A stretch of DNA of 9,042 nucleotides from Flavobacteriales bacterium (GTDB taxonomy: Bacteria > Bacteroidota > Bacteroidia > Flavobacteriales > Flavobacteriaceae), in NCBI GenBank assembly GCA_002705485.1, contig PAGT01000071.1, positions 1-9,042 of the forward strand, written 5' to 3'. Below are positions 6,473-9,042 of the stretch, in pieces. The notes beneath the pieces were generated by a model. That model ran no database searches. It was not told where the DNA came from and saw only the letters and a list, made by a program, of their open reading frames with translations. The translations under genes and the position numbers were made by a program. How positions within the stretch are numbered: the first letter of the stretch is position 1; the number at the start of each line of letters is the position of its first letter.

Positions 6473-7802
6473 ATCAAGCTTTTTTTTAGTATTACTAACT
6501 CCGTTCTTGTTTTCACAAGAAAGCGAAGAAGAGGTGGTCTTAACGGATGTTGATAAATTATTAATTTTAGTCGAAGAAAATACATTACTTAGATCAGCTC
6601 AGGATCAAAAGAGATTAAATGAATTTCTAGAAAACAAAAATAAACAACAAAAGTTATTAAACGATGCAAAATGGCTCCTAAAAAAAGAAAATGATAGGGA
6701 AAGACTTCTTACCAAGACCTTTGAAGACAATGATGCAAAACTTTCAGACTTAGAAGAACAACTCAATTTAAAAATTGGCACACTTGGAGAAACCTTTGGT
6801 GTGGTTAGACAAATCAGTGGTGATGCTAAGAGTACTTATAGTCAATCTCTAACCAATTTACAGTTTCCTAGCAGAATAGAGTTTTTAACAGATCTTGCTG
6901 AAAGGAAGGCGCTTCCATCCGTTGAAGAGTTGGAAAAACTTTGGTTTACGCTTCTTAATGAAATGTATGAGTCTGGTAAAGTCGTTTCATTCAATACATC
7001 AGTTCTCAATCCCAGTGGAGAAATAGTTAATCAAGAAGTTTTGAGATTGGGTCAGTTTAATGCTATCTCTGAAAAAAAATATCTTCGATTTATATCTGAG
7101 GAACAAAAATTAGAATTTCTTGAAGCAAATCCTCCTGGTACTAGATCTTCTGTAAGAGCTTTATCTAAATTAGAAAATAATAGTTATGCGGAATTCATGA
7201 TTGATCCTACAAGAGGCTCCCTATTAAGTTTAATCCTTCAGAACCCTGGTTTTTTTGAAAGAATTAATCAAGGCGGATTTGTTGGATATTTGATATTAAT
7301 CATTTTAGTAATGGGTCTAACGATGGGAGGCCTAAGATTTAAATTTTTATTAAATGAAAAGAAAAGTTTAGATGATGAGCTAAATACAGGAAATTATGTT
7401 TCGGGCTCACCTCTCTCAGAAATAGAAACTTTAATTTCTGATATAACCCTAGACCAAGAACAACTTGAAAATAAAATTGAAGCTGTCCTTTCAAATGTAG
7501 AGCCTGTATATGAAAAGAATCTAAGTACTGTAAAGCTGCTCGCTGCAGTAGCTCCTTTGCTTGGTTTACTTGGGACAGTAATAGGAATGATTGAAACTTT
7601 CCAAGCTATTACTTTGTTTGGAACTGGGGATCCTAAATTAATGGCAGATGGTATTTCTCAGGCGTTAGTAACAACTATGCTTGGCCTAATTACAGCGGTT
7701 CCACTTTTATTTATTCATAATCAACTCGATACAAGATCTAGAGAGATTGTTCAAATAATTGAAGAACAAGCGATTGGTAAGATAGCTTCGACGTCTAAGT
7801 AA
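6456..7802 (+). CDS. ttpC: TtpC-like MotA/TolQ/ExbB proton channel family protein of the TonB2 system
   Basis: A 448-residue protein. A signal peptide (about 1-20) leads into a periplasmic region whose first part (about 30-110) is a strongly charged coiled coil. A membrane segment at about 275-293 (after NQGGFVGYL) is followed by a short cytoplasmic stretch. The MotA/TolQ/ExbB module then has membrane segments at about 361-381 (LLAAVAPLLGLLGTVIGMI) and 397-421 (ISQALVTTMLGLITAVPLL). This is the architecture of Vibrio TtpC, the extra inner-membrane component required for TonB2-dependent transport. Thr374 and Thr407 align by eye with the conserved ExbB channel threonines, while Gln402 occupies the usual channel Glu position. 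The start overlaps the DUF3450 gene by 17 bases and has no clear Shine-Dalgarno, so translation is probably coupled. An ordinary ExbB is excluded by the long periplasmic N-terminal part. Confidence 0.9.
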   Translation: MKKLIKSSFFLVLLTPFLFSQESEEEVVLTDVDKLLILVEENTLLRSAQDQKRLNEFLENKNKQQKLLNDAKWLLKKENDRERLLTKTFEDNDAKLSDLEEQLNLKIGTLGETFGVVRQISGDAKSTYSQSLTNLQFPSRIEFLTDLAERKALPSVEELEKLWFTLLNEMYESGKVVSFNTSVLNPSGEIVNQEVLRLGQFNAISEKKYLRFISEEQKLEFLEANPPGTRSSVRALSKLENNSYAEFMIDPTRGSLLSLILQNPGFFERINQGGFVGYLILIILVMGLTMGGLRFKFLLNEKKSLDDELNTGNYVSGSPLSEIETLISDITLDQEQLENKIEAVLSNVEPVYEKNLSTVKLLAAVAPLLGLLGTVIGMIETFQAITLFGTGDPKLMADGISQALVTTMLGLITAVPLLFIHNQLDTRSREIVQIIEEQAIGKIASTSK

Positions 7803-8329
7803 TGTTTTATTATTTATTTCTTCCTTTCACATTTGTTGCAACTTTCATTAATCAAGGTGGTTATGTTCTAATTGTGCTTTTTGTTGTTGCTTTGTATATG
7901 TGGTTTTTAATTTCAGAAAGATTCTACTTTTATAAGTTTCAATTGAAAGATCTTATTGATAATAAGCATTCTAATTTCCAAGAGACTAAAAATGATAATC
8001 CTTGGATAAATAATAAAGTTAAGAGAATGTTTATAGCTGAAGTTAATTCCCATAAATCCAAAAATATTAATCAAATCAAAGGTCTTGTTGCGTTGTGTCC
8101 ATTATTGGGACTTCTTGGAACAGTTACTGGAATGATTGAAGTCTTTGACGTTATGGCATACACAGGGACTGGAAATCCTAGAGCCATGGCATCTGGAGTT
8201 TCTAAGGCAACACTTCCAACTATGACTGGATTAGTGATATCAATATCTGGTCTGTTTGCAATTACAGTTGTAGAGAAATATATACAAAGCAAGTATGCAA
8301 AAAATATGTCGGTGTTTGAAAATGATTAG
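7802..8329 (+). CDS. exbB: ExbB2, MotA/TolQ/ExbB proton channel protein
   Basis: A 175-residue inner-membrane protein, short as is usual for TonB2-type ExbB. Membrane segments lie at about 20-38 (GYVLIVLFVVALYMWFLI), 93-115 (GLVALCPLLGLLGTVTGMI) and 132-157 (GVSKATLPTMTGLVISISGLF). The segment EVFDVMAYTGTGNPRAMASGVS between the last two is typical of this subfamily. ExbB pentamers surround ExbD and couple proton flow to TonB movement. Thr107 and Thr140 match the conserved channel threonines. By eye alignment, Lys135 lies where E. coli ExbB has its channel Glu176. The ATG shares one base with the ttpC stop (TAATG), and no Shine-Dalgarno is visible, so re-initiation after ttpC is likely. Confidence 0.93.
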   Translation: MFYYLFLPFTFVATFINQGGYVLIVLFVVALYMWFLISERFYFYKFQLKDLIDNKHSNFQETKNDNPWINNKVKRMFIAEVNSHKSKNINQIKGLVALCPLLGLLGTVTGMIEVFDVMAYTGTGNPRAMASGVSKATLPTMTGLVISISGLFAITVVEKYIQSKYAKNMSVFEND

Positions 8330-8723
8330 AAGACGCAAAAGATTGCCTGAAGATTCAACTATAGATATTACACCTATGCTTGATATCGTATTTATAATGC
8401 TTATCTTTTTTATTGTAACCACAACATTTATTAAAGAAACAGGTGTAGAAGTGAATAGACCTAATGCCTCTACAGCAGTTGCAGATGAAAGGGGAAATAT
8501 CCTTATAGCTATAACTGAAAATAATGAAATATATATTGATAAAAGACTAATTGATTTGAGAGCTGTTAGAGCAAACGTAGAAAGGCTTAAAGCAGAAAAT
8601 CCTGAAGGATCAGTAATTATACAAGCGGATAAAAATTCTAAAACTGGTCTTCTTGTTGAAACCATGGATCAAGTTAGACTTGCTGGAGTACAAAATGTTT
8701 CAATTGCTGCAGAAAAAGATTAA
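8322..8723 (+). CDS. exbD: ExbD2, TonB-system energiser (ExbD/TolR family)
   Basis: A 133-residue protein. A short basic cytoplasmic tail (MIRRRKRLPED) leads into ITPMLDIVFIMLIFFIVTT, the single ExbD membrane helix; Asp21 is the conserved proton-carrying aspartate. Residues about 45-133 are the periplasmic ExbD/TolR domain, ending in the usual DQVRLAGVQNVSIA motif. The start at 8322, overlapping the end of exbB by eight bases, is preferred over an in-frame ATG at 8295: the later start gives the standard ExbD N-terminus, and the earlier one adds nine residues with two cysteines inside exbB. No strong Shine-Dalgarno precedes it, which points to coupling with exbB. The 3' end overlaps tonB by 29 bases. 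Confidence 0.94.
   Translation: MIRRRKRLPEDSTIDITPMLDIVFIMLIFFIVTTTFIKETGVEVNRPNASTAVADERGNILIAITENNEIYIDKRLIDLRAVRANVERLKAENPEGSVIIQADKNSKTGLLVETMDQVRLAGVQNVSIAAEKD
8685..8688 (+). promoter_or_regulatory. Ribosome binding site for tonB inside exbD
   Basis: GGAG within the exbD coding sequence is spaced six bases from ATG 8695. It is the only internal gene of this operon with a clear Shine-Dalgarno, and it decides the start within a 29-base overlap. Confidence 0.65.
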
Positions 8724-9042
8724 AAAAAATATATTTTTTTTAGTTTCTGGTAGTTTGTTCGCATTTCTTCTTTTTCTCTTAATGTATTTAATGATTAAGC
8801 CTGGTGAGTTAGACCTAGAGGCACTTAAAAATCGTCAAATGATTGATTTTATTCGTTTAAAAAAAGACGATACTCTAAATGAGAGAGATAGAAAACTTCC
8901 GGACAAACCACCACCACCTAAAAGGCCACCGCCTCCGGAAATCGATCAACCAGAATTAAAAAAAATGCCTACTCCAATGCTTGATATAGAGTTACCTGAT
9001 ATAAATATGCCAATTGATACTGATGGTGCTCTTGTTGGTGGC
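8695..9042 (+). CDS. tonB: TonB2-type energy transducer, N-terminal part (truncated by the window edge)
   Basis: The frame is open from ATG 8695 to the window end, giving 116 residues without a stop. GGAG at 8685-8688 is six bases before the ATG, and the start lies inside the last 29 bases of exbD in another frame. Residues 1-11 are a basic cytoplasmic tail (QKKIKK), 13-34 a hydrophobic anchor (IFFLVSGSLF... to MYLMI), and then the chain is periplasmic. A proline-rich spanning segment KPPPPKRPPPPE occupies 71-82. The C-terminal receptor-binding domain is beyond the window. Position after exbB/exbD plus this layout identify TonB, which carries energy to outer-membrane receptors by contacting their TonB boxes. 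The anchor contains no histidine, unlike E. coli TonB. Confidence 0.9.
   Translation, partial: MFQLLQKKIKKNIFFLVSGSLFAFLLFLLMYLMIKPGELDLEALKNRQMIDFIRLKKDDTLNERDRKLPDKPPPPKRPPPPEIDQPELKKMPTPMLDIELPDINMPIDTDGALVGG

Noticed and set aside
8295..8321. Earlier in-frame ATG for exbD
   Set aside because: It would add nine unusual residues before the standard MIRRRKRLPED start and deepen the overlap with exbB; the ATG at 8322 fits the family length.
8240..8665. Open frame of 141 codons on the minus strand opposite exbB/exbD
   Set aside because: It is antisense to two clearly recognised genes and shows no domain or ribosome site; it is an open-frame shadow.
1..9042. CRISPR arrays, tRNA or rRNA genes, insertion sequences, prophage or attachment sites
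   Set aside because: No repeated direct units, cloverleaf-like segments, transposase genes or terminal inverted repeats were seen. The window is densely packed with ordinary metabolic and transport genes.

Overview
The window is AT-rich DNA from a Gram-negative bacterium. It holds an outer-membrane TonB-dependent receptor and most of a TonB2-type energy-transduction operon (DUF3450 protein, TtpC, ExbB2, ExbD2, TonB2), plus the end of a glutaryl-CoA dehydrogenase gene. The DUF3450/TtpC arrangement is typical of Gammaproteobacteria. Low GC, short spacers, a long TonB-dependent receptor and a secreted S9 peptidase fit a marine heterotroph such as the SAR86 clade, but that placement is inference from gene content and base composition.

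Layout: 1-168 (+) is the C-terminus of an acyl-CoA dehydrogenase, very probably glutaryl-CoA dehydrogenase. It converges on a secreted S9 prolyl-oligopeptidase-family serine peptidase (169-2250, -), with the two stop codons abutting. A divergent intergenic region (2251-2495) carries three evenly spaced TTTGACA half-sites and candidate promoters. The TonB-dependent receptor (2496-5591, +) follows and ends at a strong intrinsic terminator (5607-5635). A second transcription unit then starts: DUF3450 protein (5690-6472), TtpC (6456-7802), ExbB2 (7802-8329), ExbD2 (8322-8723) and TonB2 (8695 to the window edge, truncated by it). All four junctions in this unit overlap.

How they may work together: the receptor binds a substrate at the cell surface. 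The inner-membrane TtpC-ExbB-ExbD-TonB complex uses the proton motive force to drive uptake through it. The DUF3450 protein is a predicted secreted coiled-coil partner of that complex. The divergently transcribed S9 peptidase could process peptides outside the cytoplasm, so the left half may be a peptide-uptake locus; this link rests on gene proximity only.

Nothing here is a wholly new system. The least characterised parts are the DUF3450 protein, the three-half-site operator candidate, and the unusual residues in the ExbB and TonB membrane segments.
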